56,468 nt of DNA. It comes from Chloroflexi bacterium CFX4. GTDB lineage: Bacteria; Chloroflexota; Anaerolineae; Aggregatilineales; UBA2796. The notes beneath the pieces are model-generated. The model was not told the DNA's origin. It was given only the letters and a program-made list of their open reading frames with translations, and ran no database searches. The translations under genes were made by a program, and so were the position numbers. This document shows, one piece after another, positions 1-7,539 of the stretch (position 1 is the stretch's first letter; every line of letters starts with the position of its first letter). The DNA lies in NCBI GenBank assembly GCA_021404685.1, contig QWHC01000023.1, forward strand, positions 1 to 56,468. The letters are read 5' to 3'.

Positions 1-33
1 CACCTCCCGTTCACTTCCGTGCCGCAGCCTAAG

Positions 34-531
34 TTACCCCTCAAACAAGAAGCGCGTTGCTGTCGTCGGGAAAGCTGATTCGTGCCATGCCATGCCAACT
101 TTCGGCTTCAGCCAGTAGTAGGCATCTGCTGTTGGCAGGTTGCCTTCCGCCAGTCCGTATTTCGCCGTGTAACGCTGTCCAACCTCCGCTGCAATCGCTT
201 CTGTGGTGCCGCGTTGCACAACACCTTCCAAAATGACCACTTCATCGCCGCTTTCAAGATGCAGGCTCACGGCTGGGCGTGCTGTGAAGTTGCGTGCCTT
301 CACGGAGTTCGGATCTGCGCCCCAGTAGAGCGCACCCTCATACCATACTGCCCAAATGGGCGTGGCGTGCGGTCTGCCATCGGCGCGCACCGTGCAGAGC
401 CAATAGTTGCGCGCGCGGCTAAGCTGATCCTCAACCCATGCCCAAGCCAACATGCCACTTTCATCTGCCGAAATGCCATAGCTGGCAGCCATCCTTGGGC
501 GCGCACGGCGCGGCAATATGCGTTCAGACAT
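34..531 (-). CDS. Pyridoxamine 5'-phosphate oxidase-family (FMN/F420 split-barrel) protein
   Basis: A 165-residue protein with the pattern of the flavin-binding split barrel. A strand reading NYWLCTVRADGRPHATPIWA is followed by VWYEGALYWG and the conserved segment ARNFTARPAVSLHLESGDEV. In this superfamily such proteins bind FMN, F420 or haem and reduce small substrates or act as flavin carriers in the cytoplasm; the substrate cannot be read here. The start at 531 was chosen because AAGGAG lies nine bases upstream on the minus strand; an upstream in-frame ATG at 555 lacks such a site. The C-terminal segment ends in ATRFLFEG, as in many F420-type members. It is transcribed away from the rest of the window's first genes and has no evident operon partner. 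Family call is confident, cofactor and function are not. Confidence 0.8.
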   Translation of the reverse strand: MSERILPRRARPRMAASYGISADESGMLAWAWVEDQLSRARNYWLCTVRADGRPHATPIWAVWYEGALYWGADPNSVKARNFTARPAVSLHLESGDEVVILEGVVQRGTTEAIAAEVGQRYTAKYGLAEGNLPTADAYYWLKPKVGMAWHESAFPTTATRFLFEG

Positions 532-651
532 TGTGTGTATCTCCTTTTGGAACATCCAGCGGATCGCCTAGTGTACACCCAAACCAAGCAAAAAAAGAAG
601 GCTGACTGTGGTGGAGGACGGTAAAAAAGTGCCAAGCGCCGCACCCGCTGC

Positions 652-680
652 TTTCCCTTCCTTGCCCACGGGCAAAGGGC
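652..680. repeat. REP-like palindrome, degenerate copy
   Basis: A GC-rich imperfect palindrome around CTTGCCC and GGGCAAAG, resembling the C-run/G-run repeats at 27382, 29041, 55126 and 56308. It lies between two divergent genes. Weakest member of the set. Confidence 0.35.
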
Positions 681-735
681 GTTGTCGCCACCACGCCTTT
701 TGAATTTATTTGTAACGCACTTGTGAAATGATTTG

Positions 736-744
736 TGCTATAAT
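736..744 (+). promoter_or_regulatory. Extended -10 promoter
   Basis: TGCTATAAT at 736-744 is a perfect -10 hexamer with an upstream TGn, which reduces dependence on a -35 box. No good -35 lies at 16-18 bases. It precedes the small gene at 785 by about 40 bases. Confidence 0.6.
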
Positions 745-784
745 CCCTGTGAATAAATCCATGTAGGAGGCGCACTGCAACCCA

Positions 785-1039
785 ATGTCCATTCTACCCG
801 GACTCGACTTCTTCAACCGCCTCGGTGAACGTTCGGATAATTTCGCAGGCATGATCAGCGACCTGATCGAACAGGCAAACGCCAACTATCTTCACTACCT
901 TGCCGCGGCTGCCACCACCGATGTGGAGCAAGTCTGGCAGCGCTACCACGAGAGTTTCGCCCTCGAACACGATATTGATACGCTCTCGGCGCTCTATGAT
1001 CTTGTGCATCGTTCGTCTTTGCGAAGTTTAGCTTCGTAA
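785..1039 (+). CDS. Small uncharacterised acidic/helical protein
   Basis: An 84-residue protein I do not recognise. It is predicted largely helical, acidic in the middle and without signal peptide or membrane segment, with an FFNRL start region and a C-terminal SSLRSLAS tail. An AGGAGG site lies 14 bases before the ATG (764-770), somewhat distant but strong, and a good extended -10 box lies further upstream. A clear hairpin terminator follows directly, so it is probably a single-gene transcript. That promoter, ribosome site and terminator together make it a real gene despite its size. No function is proposed. Confidence 0.6.
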   Translation: MSILPGLDFFNRLGERSDNFAGMISDLIEQANANYLHYLAAAATTDVEQVWQRYHESFALEHDIDTLSALYDLVHRSSLRSLAS

Positions 1040-1048
1040 AGACAGGCA

Positions 1049-1071
1049 AAGGGCGGGTAATTCCCGCCCTT
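1049..1071 (+). terminator. Hairpin terminator after small gene
   Basis: Arms AAGGGCGGG and CCCGCCCTT form a perfect 9-bp stem around the loop TAATT. The T-rich tail (GCGCTTTCT) is weak. It lies 10 bases after the stop at 1039. Confidence 0.65.
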
Positions 1072-1105
1072 GCGCTTTCTGAGACCGAGAGAAACCCTAG
1101 CGCCC

Positions 1106-1282
1106 ATGAACCAAAATGCCCTGCAAGCCTACTTTCGTTTGGGAATGTTGATCACCGTCGGATCGGTGTTATTATTGATAGTGCAGCAGCCCGATACCGC
1201 CGAGTACGTTGTAACCGTGCTGAGCGTGTGTATCGGTGTGGTGCTGATGGCGTTGGTCGCGTTCGCTGCGCGCTTCCTGTGA
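1106..1282 (+). CDS. Small two-helix membrane protein
   Basis: A 58-residue protein consisting almost entirely of two hydrophobic helices (about residues 10-27 and 32-56) separated by a short QQPDTAEY turn. It is likely a small integral membrane protein of unknown role. The frame extends upstream to 1070, but that start lies inside the preceding terminator, so the ATG at 1106 is preferred. A GAGAGA purine run 5' of it is a weak ribosome site. The stop is 29 bases before the solute-binding protein, so it may be co-transcribed with that gene. Not recognised as a known family. Confidence 0.5.
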   Translation: MNQNALQAYFRLGMLITVGSVLLLIVQQPDTAEYVVTVLSVCIGVVLMALVAFAARFL

Positions 1283-1311
1283 GCCACTTTTGTTTTAAGG
1301 AGTTTCCAAAA

Positions 1312-3066
1312 ATGAAGCGTTTGTTCACCCGTTTGGGCATTGCCCTAACCCTTGTGGCGTTGGTGTTGGCGGGCTTTGCTGCGCCCAACAACAGCGCTCA
1401 GGCAACCGATCCCGATACCTTCTACGGTGGATGGCCCTACAGCGTGCCGCCGAAAGGTCACCTAAACACCTTCGTGCCAGACGGTCTGGCGCTTGGTATT
1501 TACCAAGACCTGCTAGAGCCTTCGTTGGCGATGTTTGTTTGGGCGCAAGATTCCTACCGCGGCTTGCTCGCCGAGTCGTGGGGCTTTGAAGGTGACGATA
1601 CCTATGTGGTCACGCTCAAAAGCGGCGCCATGTGGAGCGATGGCAGCCCTGTTACCGCCCGCGATGTGGTCGTCACCTATGCGATTGGGCGTCTGCGTAA
1701 CTTTGCAGACTACACCTACGTGGATACCGTCTCCCAGCGCGACGACCTGACGGTTGAGTTCAAGCTGAAGAATCCCTCCACGCTGGTCGAGCGCTTGCTG
1801 CTGCGTACCCGTATCCGCGCAGCTGGCACCTATGGCGCTATTGCTGAAAAGGTTGAGGCATTCCTCGAAGCAGGCAAAGATCGCGCTGATGCCGACAAGG
1901 CAGAGTGGGACGCTATCGCCGCCGAGATCAACGATTACCGTCCGGAGAAAATGCTGAGCAGTGGTCCCTACACGCTCGATCTGGCAGATGTGACCGATGC
2001 ACAGCTCACGCTGCGCCGTAACGAATTCAGCATCTTCAAGGAAGCAAAGTTCGACAAAGTGGTGCTGTATAACGGCGAGACCGAGGCGGTGACGCCGCTG
2101 TTCCTCGCTAAGGAAATCTACTACGGCACATACTTCTTCCCACAACCATCCGAGCGCGCCATGCTGGATGCTGGCTTCACCATCTTGCGTTCGCCAACCT
2201 ACTCCGGCCCCGGCTTGTTCTTCAACTATGAGAAGGTGCCAGCCTTCCAAGATGTGCGCGTGCGCCAGGCAATTGCCTACGCCATCAACCGTGCCGAAGT
2301 CGGTGCTGTTTCCTACGGTGATCTGAGTGGCAACCCTGCCAAGTACATGGTCGGCATCAGCGACAGCGCCGTGCCGAACTGGCTGCCGCCAGACGTGATC
2401 GCCAGCTTGAACACCTACGACTACAACCTTGAGATGGCAACCCAACTCATGCAAGAGGCTGGCTACACCAAAGAAGGTAACGTCTGGACGAAGGACGGCG
2501 CCGCTTTCGAGGTGGAACTGCTTGTGCCGTCTGACTTTACCGACTGGGTGCCAGCCGGTGAGAACGCCGCCGAACAGCTAACCGCCTTCGGCATCCGCAC
2601 GACGGTGCGTGGCACGCCGCGCACGCAGCAGGTGGCAGATGTCCGCGCTGGCGCTTTCGATATGAGCATTTTGCTGTGGGGCTTCCCGAATCCACATCCT
2701 TTCTACGCCTACCGCAATATGTACATCACCAACACCGTTGGCAAGACGCCTGATGAAAAAGGCGCAGCCATTCCGTTGGTGCAGACGGTGGATGGTGAGG
2801 AATATGATTTCAGCGCGCTGATCACCGCATCTGGCGCAGGCATTGACTTTGCACCACAGCGCGAGGCGGTCACCAAACTCGCCGTCAGCTTCAACAAGCT
2901 GCTGCCGATTGTGCCGTTGGTCGAGCGTTTGGGCAACACGCCGCTGCTGACCGAGGCACTTGAGGGCGTGCCATCACTCGATGATCCACTCTATATCAAC
3001 GCCTTTGGGCAGGATAGCTACATTGTGCTGTGGATCATGGACGGCACGCTCGGACCCAAGCAGTAA
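1312..3066 (+). CDS. ABC transporter solute-binding protein, family 5 (peptide/opine/nickel type)
   Basis: A 584-residue secreted protein with an N-terminal signal peptide (KRLFTRLG followed by a hydrophobic core to about residue 27). Typical SBP_bac_5 features are present: LAESW near the N-terminus, MWSDGSPVTARDVVVTY, a SSGPYTL segment, and VRQAIAYAINR in the second lobe. The family delivers peptides, sugars or metal complexes to an inner-membrane permease. There is no lipobox cysteine after the signal peptide, so the anchoring mode is unclear. The ATG at 1312 was chosen because AAGGAG lies nine bases upstream; the longer reading frame lacks this. No permease or ATPase subunit lies next to it, so it is an orphan here. 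A hairpin terminator follows. Confidence 0.88.
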   Translation: MKRLFTRLGIALTLVALVLAGFAAPNNSAQATDPDTFYGGWPYSVPPKGHLNTFVPDGLALGIYQDLLEPSLAMFVWAQDSYRGLLAESWGFEGDDTYVVTLKSGAMWSDGSPVTARDVVVTYAIGRLRNFADYTYVDTVSQRDDLTVEFKLKNPSTLVERLLLRTRIRAAGTYGAIAEKVEAFLEAGKDRADADKAEWDAIAAEINDYRPEKMLSSGPYTLDLADVTDAQLTLRRNEFSIFKEAKFDKVVLYNGETEAVTPLFLAKEIYYGTYFFPQPSERAMLDAGFTILRSPTYSGPGLFFNYEKVPAFQDVRVRQAIAYAINRAEVGAVSYGDLSGNPAKYMVGISDSAVPNWLPPDVIASLNTYDYNLEMATQLMQEAGYTKEGNVWTKDGAAFEVELLVPSDFTDWVPAGENAAEQLTAFGIRTTVRGTPRTQQVADVRAGAFDMSILLWGFPNPHPFYAYRNMYITNTVGKTPDEKGAAIPLVQTVDGEEYDFSALITASGAGIDFAPQREAVTKLAVSFNKLLPIVPLVERLGNTPLLTEALEGVPSLDDPLYINAFGQDSYIVLWIMDGTLGPKQ

Positions 3067-3102
3067 GCTGCTGCCGTGACTTTGAACAACTGAGATAACC
3101 TT

Positions 3103-3130
3103 GTGAGGCGGGCAGCAGTGTCCGCCTCAC
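3103..3130 (+). terminator. Hairpin terminator
   Basis: GTGAGGCGG pairs perfectly with CCGCCTCAC across a 10-base loop, 36 bases after the stop of the solute-binding protein. It is followed by a short T-containing tail. Confidence 0.6.
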
Positions 3131-3176
3131 TGCTTATGATCAACAGAGTATGGGACAACTCTTTTATTTGTGATAG

Positions 3177-3206
3177 TTGACACAAAGCGACTTTTGCCCC
3201 TACAAT
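3177..3206 (+). promoter_or_regulatory. Sigma-70-type promoter of the RND pump gene
   Basis: TTGACA at 3177-3182 and TACAAT at 3201-3206 are separated by 18 bases. This is the best -35/-10 pair in the window. It predicts a leader of about 78 bases before the start at 3291. Confidence 0.75.
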
Positions 3207-3290
3207 GATCACGGTGCTTTGGCTCTGCTCTGTGCGGCAGGGCTTTCCTGTGCCTACGAACCGATACACTGTCTCCGTGAGGGCTTCTCT

Positions 3291-6200
3291 ATGCTGTTAA
3301 GGTCGTTTTTTACCGCCATCACGCGCCTTTCGCTGCGCTTTAAGTGGATCACTATCCTGATTACAGTGGTGGCATTGGTGCTTGGTGTGGTTGCGGCTGT
3401 TCAACTCAACCAAGAATTTCTGCCCAATATTGAATTTCCGCAAACATTCGTCGTCACGCTGCGGCCGGGCGCCAGCAGCGAAGACCTGCGCGACCTGATC
3501 ACCATTCCGCTGGAGCGCGCTTTTAGCCAGATTAATGGTGTGCTGCCTGAAGGCTTGGAATCCACCACCACGGCGCCCGTTTCCTTCCTAACCGTTCGGA
3601 ATGATTATGGCGTAAAGGTAGACCGCCTGCGCGAACAGTTAAAGGCTGCCATTGCCCAGGTGGTGGCGGATGGTGTGCCAGTTGGCTTGGAAACAACTGC
3701 CGATCTGACGCCTGAGATCATGACCAAAGTGCTGAGCAAGGCACCCAGCATGTTCAAGCACTTTGAGAGCCGCCATCTGCTCGCCATGCCCACGGAAGTC
3801 CTGAATGCCGCCTTTGCCCTTGATCCCGCTTTTGCCGATCAGCTCGATCTGCTCGCTCGTGATCAGTTGGCAGCCGCCCGTGTGAGCGGCGCTGTGAGCG
3901 GCGTCAGTGCTGCTATTGAGCCTGTGCGGCTGCCGGCGGCATGGCGCATTGTGGCAGAAGGCGAAGGTGCTAATATCCCAAGCATCATCAACTTCAGCCT
4001 GAGCGATATTCCCGTCATCACTTCCAGCGTCTCCAGCACACGCGCCGACATCACCCCAGAGCAATTGCGCGAATTGGTCGAGACTGAGCTGATTGCAGTG
4101 CTGAACCAGACCGAAGGCGTTGCCAACGTCCGCTTGAACGGCGGTCAGCAAATTCCGCCCGAAGTGCTGGAAGCAGCCCGCCGCGCCCTGTCCCAAAGTG
4201 AGGAGATTGGTAACGGTGGCGTGGGTGAACCCGGCACGCCGGTTGTGCAGCCGCCCGCCGAAAGTGGCGAGGGCAGCCAAGTTCGCGGCGCGCCAAGCCT
4301 GCCTGCCAATTGGCTAACTGCCTCGCCACTACCGCTGCCTAACCCAGTTGGCACCCTGCTGGAACAGCGTTTCGGCATTCAGGCGCAACTTCGCACAGCC
4401 GCCGATCTGCTCACCTTGCAGGATCGGGATGGTAAGGCACTCAGTTTGGCAGAGGCATTGAACCGCGTCGCCGATGTTGCCAACGGCGTGGGCTACCTTC
4501 GCACCCTGACGCCTGAAATTCTCGCCTATTGGCGTGCTGAAGCGCCTAACTTTAGCGCTGATCTGAGCGAGACTGCCCTCAACGCGGTTGCCGATTCAGT
4601 GCTGTACAACGGCGCATGGGCGCAACTGCGCGGACAAAGCGGTTTTAGCAGCGTTCGCAGCCTTGCCGACCTTGCCCGCATCAAGGGTAGTGCTGCTGAG
4701 ACGATTAACGCAGTGGTTGCCGAAACGCCCGCCGAACTACGCACCTTTGCTGTGCGCCTTGCCGATGCGCTCTCGCCAGAGGCGATCCGCGTGCTGGTGC
4801 GCCTTGAGCCAACATTGCCAGCGGCGCTTTCGCCGCAGGTGCTGCGCTTCATGTCTGCGGCGGCGTTGGCTGCCCTGCCGGAAGGCTTCATCAGTGGGCT
4901 GAGTGACGCTGCGCTGCGCGCTGACCTTGAGGCGATCCTTGCTGATCCGAGCAAGTCTGCCGCCGCAGAACTGAGCAACGGCGCGGAAACTGAAACCTTT
5001 AGCGATGATCCGAACGCGCCGGAATTGGCAGCCGTCTGGCAGAACGTCCCCGGCGCCAGCTTGCGGCAGGCGGATGACTTGCTCAAAAAGCCGTTCGGCT
5101 TCAGCGCTGGCGCTTTTCTGAATGCAGTGGCAGCCTCGCCACAGGGCGGCGCGTCCCTGATCGCTACGCTGACGCCTGAGGTGCTGAACTATGTGCAGGC
5201 ACGTGATCCAAAGTTCTTTGATGAACTGACCAGCACGACGATCAAAATGCTCAGCCCGGAGACGCTTGCCGCCTTGCCCGCAGCGGTGCAGGCACGCACG
5301 CAAGATTTCACGCCGACGCGCAGCGTGACGCGCACCAATCAGCGCGAGAGCCTGAACGTGATCGTCATCAAGAGTCAGGATGCCAACACGGTGGTTGTCT
5401 CAGATCGCGTTGAAGAAGTCTACCGCGAAGTGCAGGCAAAACACCCTGAACTGCAAATCAACACCGTGTTTGAGACGGCAGGGTTCATCCGCGAATCTAT
5501 CGAGGGCGTGGTGCGCGAAGGCGGCTTGGGTGCTATCGGCGCGGTGCTGATGATCCTCGTCTTCTTGAATTTCAGCGTGCGGAGCACATTGGTTGCCGCC
5601 GTTTCAATTCCAACTTCTATCGCCGCCGCGCTGATCCTGATGCGCTGGCTGCCGGAGTCGGCAAACAGCATTTTGCAGAGCTTGCCCGAAGGCGGCGTTG
5701 GCACATTTTTGCTACGCCTGTTCCCTGCCAACATCACCCTCAACATCATGACCTTGAGCGGCTTAACGGTTGCCATTGGGCGCGTGGTGGATGACTCGAT
5801 TGTGGTCTTGGAAAACATTTACCGCCAGCTGCAAAAGGGCATGGATGCCAAAGAGGCGGTCATCAAAGGCACCCGCGATGTGAGCCTTGCCATTTTTGCC
5901 GCCACACTGACCACAATGGTTGTGTTCTTGCCCATCGGCTTGACGGGTGGTGTGATTGGCGAGTTCTTCCTGCCCTTTGGCTTGGCGGTCACCTACGCCT
6001 TGGCAGCCTCGTTCGTGGTGGCGATCACGACTGTGCCAGTGCTGGCGTTCATGTTCATCCGCGCCCAGGATATGCCCGAAGAAAAAGAAGGCTTCCTAGC
6101 GCGCTTGTATGTGCCAGTGCTGCAATGGTCGCTTAAAAACCGTTTGGTGGTGCTAGGCTTGGCAACTATCTCGTTGGTGGTCGGTATTGCGCTCTTTGCC

Positions 6201-7406
6201 AGCCGTCCCACAACCTTCTTGCCCGCGCTGGGCGAGCCGCAAATCACCATTGATGTGACCATGCCCGCCAACACGCCCATCGCCCAAACCGATCTGTTGG
6301 TGCGTGAATTTGAGGCATACCTTGAAGACTTGCACAAGGCAGAGCGCGGCATCAGCCGCTATCAGGTGAATGTGGGTGGCGGCGGCGGTTTTGGCGATAT
6401 TGCGGCTGCCATTGGCGGCGGCGGCGGTGTGAATGGCGCACGAGCTGCCATCACAGCGGGCGTGGAAGTGACGGGCGAGGCGCTCAGCGCCCTGACGGCA
6501 GAAGTGCGCCAGAAGGCGGGCGAAATCTTCGGTGTGGATAACGTCACCGTCTCTCGTGCGTCGGTCAGCGAGCAAGGCTTTGGCGGCTTTGCGGTGGTTG
6601 CCAGCGGTGATGAGGCTGATCTGCGCGCCGCCGATGCCGAGATCATCAAGGCGTTGGGCGGTGTGGAAGGCTTGACGAACATCACCAGTTCGCTGGAGCG
6701 CGTGGGTAGCGCGCAGTCTTACTTGCGCGTAGCGCAGCGCTCTGCCGTGCAGTATAGCGCCGAACTGGAAGTGACCGATACGCTCGGCGTGACGCGCAAA
6801 GCAATTGAAGCGGTGCGTGCCATCCCGAACTTGCCTGCCAGCATCAACATTAGCGAAGGCTTCCAAAGCCAGCAACAAACCGAAGGCTTTAGCCAAACGT
6901 TTGGCGCGATGGGCATTGCTATTCTTGCAGTCTATGCCGTGATGTTCGTTACGTTTGGCTCGTTCGTCTATCCGTTCGCCATCCTGTTCAGCCTGCCGCT
7001 GGCAGTGGTCGGTGCGGCGCTGCTGCTCACCATCACGGATCGCGTGGTCGGCATCTCGGCGCTGGTCGGTATGCTGATGTTGATCGGTATCGTGGTGACG
7101 AACGCCATCGTGCTGCTGGATCGCGTGCAGTTGAACCGTAAAGAGAAGGGTATGAGTCCCTCGGAGGCGCTGCTAGAGGCAGGGCGCACACGCCTGCGCC
7201 CGATCCTGATGACGGCAATTGCGACGATGGTGGCGCTCTCGCCACTGGCGCTCGGACTCTCGAAGGGGGCGATCATCGCTACCGAACTTGGCACTGTCGT
7301 GATTGGTGGGTTGTTCAGCAGCACGCTCCTAACGCTGCTGGTCGTGCCGATTGTCTACAGCCTGCTGGATAACATGCAGCGACGGCTGACAGGTGGTAAG
7401 GGATAA
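3291..7406 (+). CDS. RND-family efflux transporter with large helical-repeat insertion
   Basis: A 1,371-residue inner-membrane proton-driven transporter of the AcrB/SwrC superfamily. The N-terminal helix (about residues 18-38), the TM4 proton-relay pair D834-D835 in GRVVDDSIVVLEN, and the repeated second half ending with GIVVTNAIVLLDRVQLN are visible. In the last motif Thr replaces the lysine of AcrB, as in Gram-positive SwrC-like pumps. Usual length is 1,000-1,050 residues. The excess is in the first porter half: a helical segment at about 137-215 and a segment at about 285-675 that replaces the normal docking subdomain. The insert carries at least six copies of a motif like LTPEILxxLxxxxP (for example LSPETLAALPAAV). 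A glycine-rich patch lies in the second half. Start chosen at 3291, with GTGAGGG upstream. No membrane-fusion protein or outer-membrane channel is adjacent, consistent with a monoderm-style pump. Confidence 0.9.
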   Translation: MLLRSFFTAITRLSLRFKWITILITVVALVLGVVAAVQLNQEFLPNIEFPQTFVVTLRPGASSEDLRDLITIPLERAFSQINGVLPEGLESTTTAPVSFLTVRNDYGVKVDRLREQLKAAIAQVVADGVPVGLETTADLTPEIMTKVLSKAPSMFKHFESRHLLAMPTEVLNAAFALDPAFADQLDLLARDQLAAARVSGAVSGVSAAIEPVRLPAAWRIVAEGEGANIPSIINFSLSDIPVITSSVSSTRADITPEQLRELVETELIAVLNQTEGVANVRLNGGQQIPPEVLEAARRALSQSEEIGNGGVGEPGTPVVQPPAESGEGSQVRGAPSLPANWLTASPLPLPNPVGTLLEQRFGIQAQLRTAADLLTLQDRDGKALSLAEALNRVADVANGVGYLRTLTPEILAYWRAEAPNFSADLSETALNAVADSVLYNGAWAQLRGQSGFSSVRSLADLARIKGSAAETINAVVAETPAELRTFAVRLADALSPEAIRVLVRLEPTLPAALSPQVLRFMSAAALAALPEGFISGLSDAALRADLEAILADPSKSAAAELSNGAETETFSDDPNAPELAAVWQNVPGASLRQADDLLKKPFGFSAGAFLNAVAASPQGGASLIATLTPEVLNYVQARDPKFFDELTSTTIKMLSPETLAALPAAVQARTQDFTPTRSVTRTNQRESLNVIVIKSQDANTVVVSDRVEEVYREVQAKHPELQINTVFETAGFIRESIEGVVREGGLGAIGAVLMILVFLNFSVRSTLVAAVSIPTSIAAALILMRWLPESANSILQSLPEGGVGTFLLRLFPANITLNIMTLSGLTVAIGRVVDDSIVVLENIYRQLQKGMDAKEAVIKGTRDVSLAIFAATLTTMVVFLPIGLTGGVIGEFFLPFGLAVTYALAASFVVAITTVPVLAFMFIRAQDMPEEKEGFLARLYVPVLQWSLKNRLVVLGLATISLVVGIALFASRPTTFLPALGEPQITIDVTMPANTPIAQTDLLVREFEAYLEDLHKAERGISRYQVNVGGGGGFGDIAAAIGGGGGVNGARAAITAGVEVTGEALSALTAEVRQKAGEIFGVDNVTVSRASVSEQGFGGFAVVASGDEADLRAADAEIIKALGGVEGLTNITSSLERVGSAQSYLRVAQRSAVQYSAELEVTDTLGVTRKAIEAVRAIPNLPASINISEGFQSQQQTEGFSQTFGAMGIAILAVYAVMFVTFGSFVYPFAILFSLPLAVVGAALLLTITDRVVGISALVGMLMLIGIVVTNAIVLLDRVQLNRKEKGMSPSEALLEAGRTRLRPILMTAIATMVALSPLALGLSKGAIIATELGTVVIGGLFSSTLLTLLVVPIVYSLLDNMQRRLTGGKG

Positions 7407-7419
7407 AGCCTGCTTGGTG

Positions 7420-7500
7420 TCCCCGTAATCAAAAGCCATTGGTTACGGGGATGCCTTTACCTCACCCTAAAGCCTGCTCCGCACGCAGGGCAGGCTTTAG
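7420..7500. terminator. Double hairpin between convergent genes
   Basis: Two stem-loops sit between the RND gene and the subtilase. The first pairs TCCCCGTAA (7420-7428) with TTACGGGGA (7443-7451). The second pairs CTAAAGCCTGC (7467-7477) with GCAGGCTTTAG (7490-7500), 11 bp perfect. They could terminate transcription from both sides. Confidence 0.65.
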
Positions 7501-7539
7501 AGTAGCGTTTACCTCGCTGTGACGCAAGGAAACCTTCGT

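Noticed and set aside
1513..2454. 313-codon minus-strand frame opposite the solute-binding protein
   Set aside because: No ribosome site or family features; the plus strand encodes a recognisable family-5 binding protein.
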